Assembly (NCBI GenBank): GCA_963669155.1
Contig: OZ022596.1
Coordinates: forward strand, 12,141,724-12,205,723
DNA: 64,000 nt
Origin: Arbacia lixula
Taxonomy: Eukaryota; Echinodermata; Echinoidea; Arbacioida; Arbaciidae
Direction of reading: 5' to 3'
This document shows positions 20,162 through 30,258 of the stretch, one piece after another. The position numbers were made by a program, and so were the translations under genes. The number at the start of each line of letters is the position of its first letter. Position 1 is the stretch's first letter. The notes below the pieces were generated by a model. That model was not told the origin of the DNA. It saw only the letters and a program-made list of their open reading frames with translations, and did not search any database.

Positions 20162-20667
20162 TTTAAAGGGGAAGTTCACCCTGAAATCATTTTGGTTTCA
20201 ATAAAAAGAGACAAATGAAAGAAACATATGAGTGAAGGTTTGACGAAAATCGGTCAAAGGAAAAGAAAGTTATTTGATTTTAAGGTTTTGATTTTGTGAC
20301 GTCACGTGCGAGGTGCTCTCCCATATGTTGTGTACAAAATAAGTCGATAAATTGCTTTTTCTTCTGTTTTTGACGACGGAATGATTTTTTCCGTACAGGT
20401 ATGTGTGTAAAAACGTATTTCTGATAATGTATCAAACGCACAAGTAAAAGGATGCATATCTTTGTGAGGAAATGCACATTTTCGAAAAAAAATTGTACAC
20501 AACATATGGGAGAGCACCTCGCATGTGACGTCACAAAATAAAACTTTAGAATCAAATAACTTTCTTTTCGTTTGACCGATTTTCGTCAAACCTTCACTCA
20601 TATGTTTCTTTCACTTGTCTTTTTTTATTGAAACCAAAATAAAATCAGGGTGAACTTCCCCTTTAAA
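20162..20667. mobile_element. B-family MITE, complete copy (506 bp)
   Basis: This is the type copy. TTTAAAGGGGAAGTTCACCC at left and GGTGAACTTCCCCTTTAAA at right are the outer inverted repeats, and pairing continues for roughly 170 bp per arm. TTAA sits at both borders followed by AGGGG, which is the target pattern of piggyBac-type transposition; that link is inference. Each arm carries TGACGTCA (20297-20304 and 20526-20533). It has no transposase, and the minus-strand frames of 91 and 99 residues lie within the arms. Confidence 0.95.
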
Positions 20668-20945
20668 TGACATACGGTGAGATAAAACCGAGTACACAAA
20701 TTGCATACAAATACATACTTTAAAAAAAATACATCAAAGAAAGACTAATACAAGCAAACACACACGAAGCAAAAAACAAAAACAAAACAAAACAAAGACA
20801 AAAACAAATGAATGTTTAACAGCTAAGACAATAATCAACAGAGTAAACAGTATGTAATATCAAAATGTCAAAATAGAATGCGGCTACATGTATACCTCCA
20901 TATATGTATACCCCTCCCCATGCCCCGAGGGCAACTCTTGTACAG
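20668..20945. other. A-rich spacer
   Basis: A-rich with AACAAAAACAAAACAAAACA words at about 20770-20810. No gene. Confidence 0.5.
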
Positions 20946-20948
20946 AGA

Positions 20949-21125
20949 GGTATTAACTTTTTATTTGCCGTGTGTATAATTTAACAATGAACGCACATGA
21001 ATTACATAGAGCAGCATTTTACCTAGCACAGAAAAAGTTAGCTTTTTATATACCATGTGTGTATTATTTAACAATTAATGCACATGAATCCCATGGAGCA
21101 GTATTTTATTCAGCGAAGGAAGGGT
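20949..21125. repeat. Two-copy tandem duplication, about 90 bp
   Basis: TTATTTGCCGTGTGTATAAT / TATATACCATGTGTGTATTA, ATTTAACAATGAACGCACATG / ATTTAACAATTAATGCACATG, and GGAGCAGTATTTTA / GAGCAGCATTTTAC occur twice in order. Confidence 0.85.
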
Positions 21126-21239
21126 TAAAGGGCTTGTTGCCCCAATTCCCACGAGCAGCTGGTGCAAGAGTCAACTGCCACCTCGTAATGACATGACGAT
21201 GTCGTAACAAAGAAAGCAGTCCGCACACAGTTCAAAGCA

Positions 21240-21335
21240 CTTTACCCTGACACACAAATACACACACACATAAAGATACACACACACACATACACACACA
21301 GATACATATACATGTACACACGCACACACATACTT
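21240..21335. repeat. (CA)n-rich imperfect microsatellite
   Basis: CACACACA runs broken by TACA and GATACA steps. Confidence 0.9.
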
Positions 21336-21479
21336 AAGGAATTGTAAATACTTATTACATTACCCACCATACACCACCCAGCATGTGATATATTGAGTGA
21401 TTCCAATCCAATTCGTCATCCCTTAAGTGGGTATACGGAACGTAAATTAACCCGTGTCTATTAATCAATTTTCAGCGAG

Positions 21480-22710
21480 TCAGCAAAACAGGCTGTCGTT
21501 GCATAATTATGCTCATTGTCTGATGAGGAAGAGGAGGGTGGGGGAGAGCGGGGGGGGGGGGGGGGGGGGGGGTGGTGAGGGGTGGTTGAGAAGATTAAGT
21601 GAAAGCCTTCTGGTGATTTTCATTTGAGTGGGGTGGAGGGGTAGGGAGTGAGCAGGGATAAAGGGGGGGTGACGGGCTTGGACAGATGAAAAGAGAGAGA
21701 ATGAGATAGAGAGAGAGAGAGAGAGATAAAGAGAGAGATATAGAGAGATAGAAAGATAGAGAGAGAGAAAGAGAGAGAGAGATAGAGAAATTGAGAGGTA
21801 GAGGTAGAGTGATAGAGAAGAGAGAAAGATAGAGAAATATAGAGATAAAGAAAGATGTAGAGGTATACAGAAAGGGAGAGGTAGAGAGATAAAGAGAAAG
21901 TGAGATAAGAGAAATATAGAGAAAGAAGTAGAGATATAGAGAAAGAGAGAGGTAGAAAGAAAGAGAGAGATAGAGAGATGAAATAGAGAGATACAGAGAT
22001 AAGAGAGAGAGAGATCTAGAGTTAAAGGGACACAGAGAAAGGGGGGCTTGACATTAATTTGAAAGGGCCAGTGACTGATGTGCAATAATTTCAGAGGAAT
22101 TGTAATTAATTAACGTACATTTAGGGTATTCCTCAGAAAGTGGAAACCCAACGGCCATTTTCACTTTGAATGGGGTGGACAGGTGGGGGGGGGGGGGGGG
22201 GGGGAGGGGATGGGGGAAGGGTAGTGATGTGCATTTATCTAAAGGGGGTATTGAGTGCTTTGTGGTCATGTCAGAGTCATACAAAATTAACATAAAATAT
22301 GCATTTAGATTATTACTCATTTAGTGAAAACCCAAGGGCAAAAAATTAAGTGGAGGGGTGGGGAGAGGTAGATAGTGGATGACATTAATTTGAAGAGGTT
22401 GTTGAGTGAAGTGTGTGGCTACTTCAGAGGAATAGACCATTTTCATTATTTATGCAAATTTCATTCACATTGTTATTATCCCAATACGTTATTAATGGGA
22501 ACCCCACAGCTTGTCCGAGGTTTGTCATAAATATAATATAGAAATATAAATATAATAGGCTATTTCTCAGTCAGTTGAAACTGAACAGCAATTTTCATTT
22601 TATTTTAAGTGGGGTGGAGGAATGGAATGTGGAGAGAGAGATAAAAAGAGAGATTGGCAGCCTTGGCATTTATTGAAATAGGTTGCTCAGTTTATTTAAG
22701 AATATGTTGT
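21480..22710. repeat. Array of about 180-bp units swollen by (GA)n and poly-G
   Basis: GACATTAATTTGAA (22050, 22382), TTTCAGAGGAATTGTAA / TTCAGAGGAATAGACC, GAAAACCCAA / GGAAACCCAA, ATTTTCACTTTGAATGGGGTGG / ATTTTCATTTGAGTGGGGTGG (about 21615, 22157, 22595) mark at least four diverged units. One unit contains a 310-bp GA-rich expansion (21700-22015). Pure G runs lie at 21551-21572 and 22184-22204. Minus-strand Leu/Ser frames are artefacts. Confidence 0.8.
22431..22545. repeat. K-family dispersed repeat, copy 1
   Basis: AATAGACCATTTTCATTAT, TTTCATTCACATTGTT, AATGGGAACCCCACAGCTTGT and CCGAGGTTTGTC match copies at 23190 and 37002. Confidence 0.7.
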
Positions 22711-23185
22711 TTTATGCACAACAATTGCATGCATTTACAACATTAATCGAAAACAACCAATAGGCATGTTTGAAGGAAATGAAGGGGAGGAAGTGTAAAG
22801 TTAAACCTTTCAGTACCATAGGTGCATGACTTGTGTAATAAGTCAATAAGCTTTTCTTAGCTTGGTGTTCAGAGGATTTGAATTATAAATGTCTAAAAGC
22901 TTGAGGGCCAGGCTAGCAAAACAGGTCCTTGTCAACTGAACATATCTTTAGAAGATATGAATATAGTCAAATCCTTTTAACCACTTCAATGTCAAACAAA
23001 AAGCCCTATGGGCTTAGTGTGTATTACTGGATCTGAGAGCCTTAAACAGTAGACCATTTTTGTTCATTTTCATTCATTTCATTCATTTTTTCCGTTCATT
23101 TACAGGATGGAGCACGCTATCCTTATTACTGGGTGTATGCCTAAAATTTCTTTGCAAATTGAAATTACCCCAGAAAGCCCTTTCA
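22711..23185. other. Unique DNA with A and L fragments
   Basis: AAACCTTTCAGTACCATAGG (about 22805) is an L-like start and AGCTTGAGGGCCAGGCTAG (about 22898) an A-like right end. TTCATTTTCATTCATTTCATTC at about 23071 is a small ATTTC microsatellite. No gene. Confidence 0.4.
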
Positions 23186-23189
23186 CTAA

Positions 23190-23375
23190 AATAGACCATT
23201 TTCGTTATGTATGGAAATTTTATTCACATTGTTCAAACAATATGTTACTAATGGTAACCCCAAAGCTGGTCCGATGTTTGTCCGCATAGCAACAATTAAT
23301 ATATTCAGAGTGCGTTCCAGCCATTCAAACTGAATCATGAAACACAGGTGGATGTAATAACGCGTCACCAGGCAG
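23190..23375. repeat. K-family dispersed repeat, copy 2
   Basis: AATAGACCATTTTCGTTATG, TTATTCACATTGTTCAAAC, ATGGTAACCCCAAAGCTGGT, CATAGCAACAATTAAT and GGTGGATGTAATAACGCG. The last word is shared with a piece at 45374-45395. Confidence 0.7.
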
Positions 23376-23594
23376 CTAGAGAGAAAGTTGTGGAAACAAA
23401 TCTACAAAAATAGCTTATTTGCATCAAATGACACAGCCAAGCTAGACAATCAACCAGGTCAGACAAAAAATTACATGGGCGCTTCTATGCCATCTCTGGG
23501 GACTTTTATTTAGACTGAGAGGGCTAAATCTCACTGAATAGTTGATAACTATAGCACCTTTGTCTGCTCCAAGGGCATACAGATGCGTGAAATT

Positions 23595-23651
23595 CATGAT
23601 TCATGTAATTAGATTCTGCTGGGGAGACAGCAAGCAATTACATGAATCATG
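23595..23651. repeat. Short foldback with 16-bp perfect arms
   Basis: CATGATTCATGTAATT (23595-23610) is the exact complement of AATTACATGAATCATG (23636-23651), with a 25-base loop. Confidence 0.8.
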
Positions 23652-23742
23652 TCGTGCATATAATTAGAGTCTATATTCTAAGTTACTGGTTCTATGCACA
23701 CAAACCATGTCTGGTATTGAGTGTACAATGTAAAGAATAGGG

Positions 23743-24057
23743 TAGCCTGGGGTTCAGGCTGTTGTACGTTTTTTTATGAAAAAAAATCAAATAAAAATAA
23801 CAATAAAAAATGAAAACTGAAACAAAAATAAACAAAGATTTTTTTTTTTAAAAATCAAAGCTACTACAGGTACATATCAAGGTCTGGTCCTGATGAGACT
23901 AGTTTTCCATTTCTCCCAGTCCAGCGGAAGAGAATAAATTAATGATTCAATAAAAAATGAATTGAACTTTGAAGTAGAGAGTGATTAGTCTTCTGCAGCC
24001 AGACATGTTTATTGTATAGTTTGATTATTAATGTGGAACAGCCTTCAAGTCAGGCTG
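23743..24057. mobile_element. A-family MITE with A-rich internal insertion
   Basis: Left TAGCCTGGGGTTCAGGCTGT, right CAGCCTTCAAGTCAGGCTG. GATTAGTCTTCTGCAGCCAGAC shows the core in reverse orientation. About 100 bp of A-rich sequence near 23775-23860 makes it longer than the type copy. Confidence 0.8.
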
Positions 24058-24530
24058 ATAAAGCATAGCAAAGAAGAAGCAAAACTACCGTTCCATCTTC
24101 CCCTTAAAGTCATTTTGTACTGAGCTTGCATAATGCATACTGGCTTTTCTCCACTCAGATAGTGAGCAGCGCAACTGCTGCATAATCTGCTGCACAGACA
24201 ATGGACAACATGCGGTGGGTGAACAGTTCCATGGCAAATTCACAAAGCCCGAAAATAAAATTAGGTAGACGTGAAGTGAAATGGGGGAAGAAAATTGAGG
24301 GAAGATACAATTGAAGGAGGGTAGATAGATGAGGAGAAATAGTTCATATGGAGGTTGAATAGATTATGCACGAGTGGTAGCTCTATTTACTCTGTATTTC
24401 TCAGTGGCAACCGATCTACTTCTGTTACATTGTCTTTTAGTCTCTATATCTCTCTCTTGGTGATCCAGGTAGTTCTGTATTCAGTCACTCTTTACCTTTT
24501 GTTTCTTTAGTCTAATTCTAGTTCTCTCAT
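24058..24530. other. Unique DNA, no gene seen
   Basis: No frame or repeat that I can support. Confidence 0.4.
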
Positions 24531-24534
24531 TCCA

Positions 24535-24645
24535 CACTTTCTCTCTCTCTCTCTCTCGGGTTAGATATCTACTTGCTGTCCTTTCTCTCTACTCTTCTCT
24601 GTATCTCCTTTATCCCTCCTCTCTCTCTCTCTCCCACCTTCTTCT

Positions 24646-24677
<32 letters not shown>

Positions 24678-24926
24678 GCCCCATCTCTCCTTCTCTCTAC
24701 CACCGAATCAGTGCAAGGATATAGAGCACAGTATGCGATGAGCATATCAACGAGATAATGCATATATATCCTGTGGGGTTCAGACCACAAAACGTTATGT
24801 GTCATACTAACAAGTATGAAACGAGCTCGCTTCATACATGTTCATCCTTGGTCATTGCAATACCAGGGTGTAATGGGAAGGACTGCATCCATTCCAGCAG
24901 AGGATTGTACCTTTCTAGAATCCCCC

Positions 24927-24977
<51 letters not shown>

Positions 24978-25330
24978 CCTCTCTCTCTCTCACTCTCTCT
25001 CTTTCTCTCTCTCTTTCTCTGTCTCTCTCTCTCTCCATATAGATATTTACCTTTTTTTTCCAGTCTTCTGGAATACGTTCTGTTTCATTTTCTCTCTCTG
25101 TCTCTCATATTTGTTTTTCCAGGTAGCTATAATCTGCAAGGAAATAGAGCACCAGTATGTGATGAGCATATCAAAGAGACAATGCATAAGTTTCAAAATG
25201 TATGTGTCACTCTAAGGAAGTATGAAACAGGCTAGCTTTATATATCCTTGTCATTGCAATACCAAGGTGTAATGGGGAAGGATTGCATCCATCCCAGTGG
25301 AGGATTGTACCTTTCTAGAATTTGGAGGCA
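24535..25330. repeat. Tandem duplication, about 415 bp, containing (CT)n
   Basis: The unit is CT tract, then GCAAGGATATAGAGCACAGT / GCAAGGAAATAGAGCACCAG, ATGAGCATATCAA, GTATGAAACGAGCTCGCTT / GTATGAAACAGGCTAGCTT, TTGCAATACCAGGGTGTAATGG / TTGCAATACCAAGGTGTAATGG, and GAGGATTGTACCTTTCTAGAA (24900 and 25301). CT runs inside have different lengths in the two units. Confidence 0.95.
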
Positions 25331-25439
25331 ATATCTGTCATCGCGTAGGCATCTTGAGAGACTTGAGAGATGGGTTGGATCAATATGCACTTTTACGGTT
25401 TCCGGTGTCATCTTCACGTCTTTTACGAATGATTCTGTT

Positions 25440-25980
25440 GTTCTCTTTCTCCTCTTCATTTTTCTACTTTTTCCCGCCTCTCCTTTCCCTCTTCCTCCAT
25501 TCCTCCCTCCAACATCCCTCCATCCTCCCTCTCTCCCTTACCACTTCTTTCTGCCTTCCCTCCCTCCATCCATCCCTTCCTCCATCCATCCATTTATCCT
25601 CCCCTCCCTCTTTCTCTCTCATTCTCTCTCCCTCCCTCTCTTCCACTCTCCCTCTCTTCCACCCTCCCTCTCTCCCTCCCTCCCCCTCTCCCTCCCTCCC
25701 TCTCTCCTTCCCTCCCTCCCCCTCCCCCTCTCTCTCCCTCTCCCTCCCTCCTCTTTCCATCCCTCTTTCCCTCTTTCCATCCCTCTCTCCCTCCCTCCCT
25801 CCCTCCCTCCCTCCCTCCCTCCCTCTCCCTCTCTCCCTCCCTTCCTCCCTTCCTCCCTCCCTCTCCCTCTCTCCCTCCCTCTCCCTCTCTCCCTCCCTCC
25901 CTCTTTCCATTCCTCTTTCCCTCCCTCCCTCTCTCCCTCCCTCTCCCTCCCTCCCTCCTCCTTCCATCCCTCCACCTAAA
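25440..25980. repeat. (CCCT)n / (CCCTCT)n pyrimidine minisatellite
   Basis: About 500 bp of C and T on the plus strand, with CTCCCTCCCTCCCT runs and repeated TTTCCATCCCTC words. Frames of up to 267 residues rich in Ser, Leu and Pro, and the minus-strand Gly/Glu/Arg frames, are its translations and not proteins. Confidence 0.95.
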
Positions 25981-26185
25981 GGCCAGAATCACAACTCCTC
26001 TGTATCACCACGGTACCACCATCCCCCTAGTTCTTGTGCTTACTCAGTGAAGGAATTGAAATGCATATTAGTCCCAGTGGCATCTCCACCCTCCTATTGA
26101 GTGGGTCATTCCTAGTTCAGCTCATAGCTCATAGCCTCCCCTCCAGCCAAATTGAACTTATTAAACTGATTTCCTATCCCTAGTC

Positions 26186-26431
26186 GGTTTATTGCCATTT
26201 AGTCCAATTCCAGTTGGTCCACTCACCATTTTGTCTACAAGGAACCCCTTAAAAACGTTTCAGATTAAAATACTGGGTTAACTTATCAACAACTCTAAAT
26301 CTACACCATAGCCTCAACTGTTAACCCTAATCCAGACCCCCTACCCTAACCCTCACCTGTACATATCAGCAAGTGATGGTAGACGAAATGGTGAGTGGAC
26401 CAACTGGGATTGGACCAAATGGCAAATCACC
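26186..26431. mobile_element. M-family hAT-type MITE, copy 1 (246 bp)
   Basis: It begins GGTTTATTGCCATTTAGTCC and ends GGACCAAATGGCAAATCACC. The inverted repeats continue through AGTTGGTCCACTCACCATTT and its complement. CCCTAGTC flanks it on both sides, an exact 8-bp target duplication typical of hAT transposons. The interior holds TTAACCCTAATCC and CCTACCCTAACCC. Non-coding. Confidence 0.9.
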
Positions 26432-26454
26432 CCCTAGTCAGGCCATTCCTAGTT

Positions 26455-26600
26455 TCAAACCCATGGGAATTAGCCTTGCCTCAAGGCTGAAATAACTTAT
26501 GTTCTATCCTTACATTCTATGTATATTTCAATCAGGGCATTCCTACTTCAACATAGTGCTATTAGTCTTGCGTCCAGGCTAATTTGCCTATTATGTTATA
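26455..26600. mobile_element. A-like terminal fragments
   Basis: TTAGCCTTGCCTCAAGGCTGA (about 26469) and TTAGTCTTGCGTCCAGGCTAA (about 26559) are single A termini without bodies. Confidence 0.4.
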
Positions 26601-26721
26601 CATGAGGGTTCCATAATAAGGCCTTTCATATGCTAAGTCATTCTGAAACTCAGGGTGGATTTTTTTTTCACTATACACTACTACATAGGCACCTCCTGTG
26701 TACACAATCACATTGATCTCC

Positions 26722-26966
26722 TAGCCTGGTTTCCAGGCTCTTGGCCATTTCTTATACAAACTCTACAATGAACGAGTCTAGGTGGAGTAGACTAATCACT
26801 CTCTCACACTTCGCCAGCTTGCTTCAAATGGATGGATGGAACGGACAAGGAGGAGAATACAGTAGTCTTGTCAGGATCAGACACAAGTTTAAACTTGGGG
26901 TCAGACACAAATGAATACTAGTAGTCGTTTGAAATTAACACGTCACACAGCCTGAACGACAGGCTA
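26722..26966. mobile_element. A-family MITE
   Basis: Left TAGCCTGGTTTCCAGGCTCT, right CAGCCTGAACGACAGGCTA, core GAGTAGACTAATCACTCTC. A small GTCAGACACAA duplication lies inside near 26878 and 26902. Confidence 0.85.
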
Positions 26967-27059
26967 CTGATCACCTGGCTTGTACAGAGAGTGGTTTGGA
27001 TTGACTTAGGAGAGATCCCTGTGGTTCTACGGAAACAATCATGAGAGACAGCATGATAC

Positions 27060-27297
27060 TTGAAACAAGCCAGGCTTCTAGACTGTTGGATATTTCATTT
27101 TTTTATTTCATGTCATATCTACATGTATTCCCTGTAAAACTTACTGCTCATTTTCTTTATATTGTAAGTGATTCAATCTCTTAATCTATTTTTATTTTAA
27201 ACCAATTAATCAGCTTGTAAGAATCATAATTACGTTTTGATGTTAATGTGTCATGTGGCACGAATAAACTTCAAACTTCAAACTTATTCGTCTTTCA
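27060..27297 (+). mobile_element. Candidate LINE 3' end with AAACTTC tail
   Basis: After an A-like fragment (27066-27095), AT-rich sequence ends in AATAAACTTC followed by AAACTTC and AAACTT, a short heptamer tail. CR1/L2-type LINEs often finish with such short 3' tandem repeats. There is no coding sequence upstream to support it. Confidence 0.3.
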
Positions 27298-27324
27298 AAG
27301 GTGTCACCAATTATCATTGATCAG

Positions 27325-27550
27325 GGCCCTAAGATTTACAATTGATCACAACTTGACTTGTGCTTGACATCGATTGTGACTCTGTATAGTAGAGATAGGG
27401 ATTGGACTTGTGATCTATCCAGATAACTTGTAACTCTTTAGAAGACGGGGCCCCTGCATAGAACCAATGAGAAGTACTGGTACGTGTACATTGTACATGG
27501 ACTCAGATCAATTGCAACTTTTCATAAGACAGACCCCATGCATTGTGCTA
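27325..27550. repeat. X-family copies
   Basis: GGGCCCTAAGATTTACAATTG to AGAAGACGGGGCCCC (27325-27455) is an X-type foldback. CAGATCAATTGCAACTTTTC, AAGACAGACCCCATGCATTG follows as a further unit. That unit is cut by element E and continues after it. Confidence 0.65.
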
Positions 27551-27968
27551 TACAGGGTGAGTCAGAAAAAATATTACACTTTTTAAGTATTTTTCAAAGA
27601 AAATGTGGGATTCAGAGAGAATTTCTTATTCTAGCATGTATGTATATACTAAATATTCCTTTGTCACTTGGTAAAATTTGTTTCAGTGTTGTTGTTATGG
27701 TTGAGTGCGCAACAGCCATTGTTTGAAAAAAGTGTCAAAACCCATTTGCACCAAGCTTGTTGTGTAGTGGAATCCAAATCAAGACAAGGCATTGTTGAAA
27801 TTGGCGGAAATGGATTTTCACCCAGCCCCATTTTTTTGTTCCTATCCCATATATTCATTACTGATTCCCCACACATGTGGTATCAAATAAGATTAGAAGA
27901 GTTGCTCTTTCTGACACTGGTACAAGAATTGGATTTATTCTTTTATTTCTACTATGAGCATGTAATAT

Positions 27969-28542
27969 GCTTTTCACACTGGCAAAAATTTCCTTAGCCC
28001 CGTACTATAGGTGGGGCTAAGGGGGGCCTTAGCCCCACCTATAGTACGGGGCTAAGCTTAGACCACTTTCTGTTCACATTGGCTTTTACCAAAGTAGGCT
28101 AGCCCCACCAATAGTCCGGGATTATTTGGCCCTGCAAAAAAGCAGGGCTAACACCGCAATTGCAGGGCCAAGCCGAATAGTCCGGGGCTAAGAGCGACAG
28201 TGTGAACAGAAACGAAAAATAGTACGTGGCTAAGGAAATGCGGTGTCAGCTCTCAAGGCCGAAACGCCGAGACCAATCAGATAAGGCCCGACGGGCGAGT
28301 GACCTTGATGCGGAGTGGTAAAGAGCCGATGTGCAAGACGTACACTCATAAATATTCATAAGCTGTCGAGAAAGTCCGGGGCTAACGATTTCGAATGAGA
28401 ACAGTGTGAAAAGCTAGTCGGGTTTAAGAAATAGTACGGGGCTAAGGAATGCCAGTGTGAAAAGCTTCAAAAAATAGTACGGGGCTAGGGATAGTAAGGG
28501 GCTAAGGATAGTACGGGGCTAATTTTTGCCAGTGTGAAAAGC
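27969..28542. mobile_element. D element nested in E (574 bp)
   Basis: Ends are inverted: GCTTTTCACACTGGCAAAAA and TTTTTGCCAGTGTGAAAAGC. The body is built from repeats of TAGTACGGGGCTAAG, and GTGTGAAAAGC recurs inside at about 28406 and 28456. A perfect hairpin lies at 27993-28056. A second, shorter copy is at 62851-63160. No coding sequence. Confidence 0.9.
27993..28056. repeat. Perfect 30-bp hairpin inside D
   Basis: The 30 bases from 27993 to 28022 (starting CTTAGCCCCGTACTATAGG) are the exact complement of 28027-28056, around a GGGG loop. Confidence 0.95.
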
Positions 28543-28581
28543 GTATAAGAAAGTGAAACATTTTTTCTGACTCACCCTGTA

Positions 28582-28920
28582 GAGCAAAGTGCAGTACAGT
28601 ATGTGAAGTACAGAATATTGTACAAGGACTCAGATCAATCGCAACTTGTTATAAGACAGGACCCATGCATTGTGTTGTAGAGCTAACGGGAAGTAGCTGT
28701 ATATTGTTCGTACTCGTACATTGTTCATACTTGTATGAAAGGCAAAAAAAGGAAGTGAAATTCTAGCTGACCGAAAGTGAAACCTGCCTCTCCTGATCTA
28801 ATTTTCTTGTGTTTGAGTTTTCACACTTAATCCTGTTAAGTGTTGAGTGAGTGTTGTACCCTACTTGAGTTGTGTTACACCGCCCGGATATGTCTACGGG
28901 GAGAGCAATTTATTAATTTC
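28582..28920. other. X-family unit then unique DNA
   Basis: CAGATCAATCGCAACTTGTT and ATAAGACAGGACCCATGCAT (about 28631-28672) are an intact X-type unit. The rest shows nothing recognisable. Confidence 0.5.
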
Positions 28921-29135
28921 AGAGAGGGAAGGAGAGAGGGGAGAGGGAGGAAGACAGGGAACCGGAGGGGAAGGAAATGAGATGAAGAAATAGAAGAAGA
29001 AAAGGGAGAACATGATCAGAAGTCACACAAGGTTGAAGAGGGAGAAAGAGAAAGAGAGAAAAGAAGAGGAAATGAAAAAAGAAAACGGAATCTATAGGGA
29101 ACAATCTAATATGGAGGAAGAAATAAGTAGGAGGG
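28920..29135. repeat. Purine-rich (GA/GGA/GAA) tract
   Basis: About 200 bp almost free of pyrimidines on the plus strand. The minus-strand Phe/Leu/Ser frame is an artefact. Confidence 0.9.
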
Positions 29136-29199
29136 ATTCATCAAAATGTGATTAACCCTTTCATTACTATTAGCATCGAAGATATATGGCATATCAATT

Positions 29200-29785
29200 T
29201 ACGTTTCAAGGCTTGGTACTGAGAGAGCTATTCCTTCCTTCAGACATCACACAATACTCAAGCAAGACTTCTGGCAGAGTGCACTATCGCACTGACGCTA
29301 CCGCACATCAGTCCAATCCCACTTCATACTGCTTACCGTCATATTGTACAAATTGATTTTACATAAATGCATTGAACTGACACTATCATACATTAGTTCG
29401 CTCCTACTTCAAACTTTACCAGTATACCATAAAAACTTGATTTTACACAAAAAATATGCAAGGGAAAACTCATATCCTTCCCATTCTCAGGTAGGCCTTC
29501 TTAGCAGAGTGTACTACTATTGTGCTGACACTATCGCACTGACACATCAGTTCATCCCTATTTCACAGTGCTTAGCAGTATATCGTACAAACTGATTTTA
29601 CATAAATTTAAATTCAAGAGTAAACTCCTTTTCCTTCTTTCTGATATCACATCATTCTCATGCAAGACTTCTGGCAGAGCGTACTACTATCTCCCTGACA
29701 CTATCGCACCAACACGTCAGATTAGATCCCACTTCACAACGCTTAGCTTAGTATAACGTACAAATTGATTTTACATTAAAAAAAT
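29200..29785. repeat. Tandem repeat, about 175-190-bp unit, three copies
   Basis: CAAGACTTCTGGCAGAG-G (29262, 29662), CTGACACTATCGCAC (29535, 29695 and variants) and GTACAAATTGATTTTACAT (29346, 29584, 29758) recur in order. Confidence 0.85.
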
Positions 29786-29960
29786 ATGCTGGGGGAGGCT
29801 CAAGAGTCAAGCATCGCAGTGTCACCTGCGCTGGTGCGAGTGTCCTGATCATGATGAGCACCGGGTTTGACGTCAGAATATGCATGGTTTGTTGTGCGTC
29901 GTTGGACGGGTGGACCACGGTTGGAAGGGGTAGACAGTTAGCTGCATGCACATTGTGAAC
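29786..29960. other. Spacer with TGACGTCA
   Basis: TGACGTCA at 29878-29885 inside GGGTTTGACGTCAGAATATG. A related GTCAGAATATTCGGGGTTTG lies at 30600, so this is part of a larger diverged repeat. Confidence 0.45.
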
Positions 29961-30160
29961 GGATACATATCAATGTACCCTACATCTCCTCTTTTGCTCT
30001 CATCTCTCGCTCACTCTCTCCTTTATATTCCTTCTCCTTTTTTGCCTAAGCAACATAAGTATCAATGTACCCTATATCTCCTCTTCTTTTCTCTCTCTCT
30101 CTCTCTCTCTCCTTGGATCCCTCTCTCATCCCTTCCCTTCTTCACTCCCTTTGAATATAA
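29960..30160. repeat. Two-copy duplication, about 90 bp, ending in CT
   Basis: TATCAATGTACCCTACATCTCCTC (29968) and the same word with TATATC (30060) each lead into a pyrimidine tract. Confidence 0.8.
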
Positions 30161-30179
30161 CAGTCATACTTATAACAGT

Positions 30180-30223
30180 TGTGAGGAAGAAGGGGAAGAA
30201 GAAGAGATGAAGAAGAAGGAGAA

Positions 30224-30258
<35 letters not shown>

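Larger units (their letters stand above)
27553..28579. mobile_element. E element: TA-target TIR element (about 453 bp) carrying D
   Basis: Left CAGGGTGAGTCAGAAAAAAT, right complement ATTTTTTCTGACTCACCCTG: 20 bp identical, with similarity beyond. TA on both sides (27551-27552 and 28580-28581) is a Tc1/mariner-type target. Removing element D leaves about 453 bp with no transposase, so it is non-autonomous. The interrupted sequence resembles the intact unit at about 28625-28690, where the site reads CATGCATTGTGTTGTAGAGC. Confidence 0.9.

Noticed and set aside
27668-27997. 109-residue frame as an element E transposase
   Set aside because: No catalytic motif pattern, and its end lies in element D. 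E is only about 453 bp without D and cannot encode a transposase.
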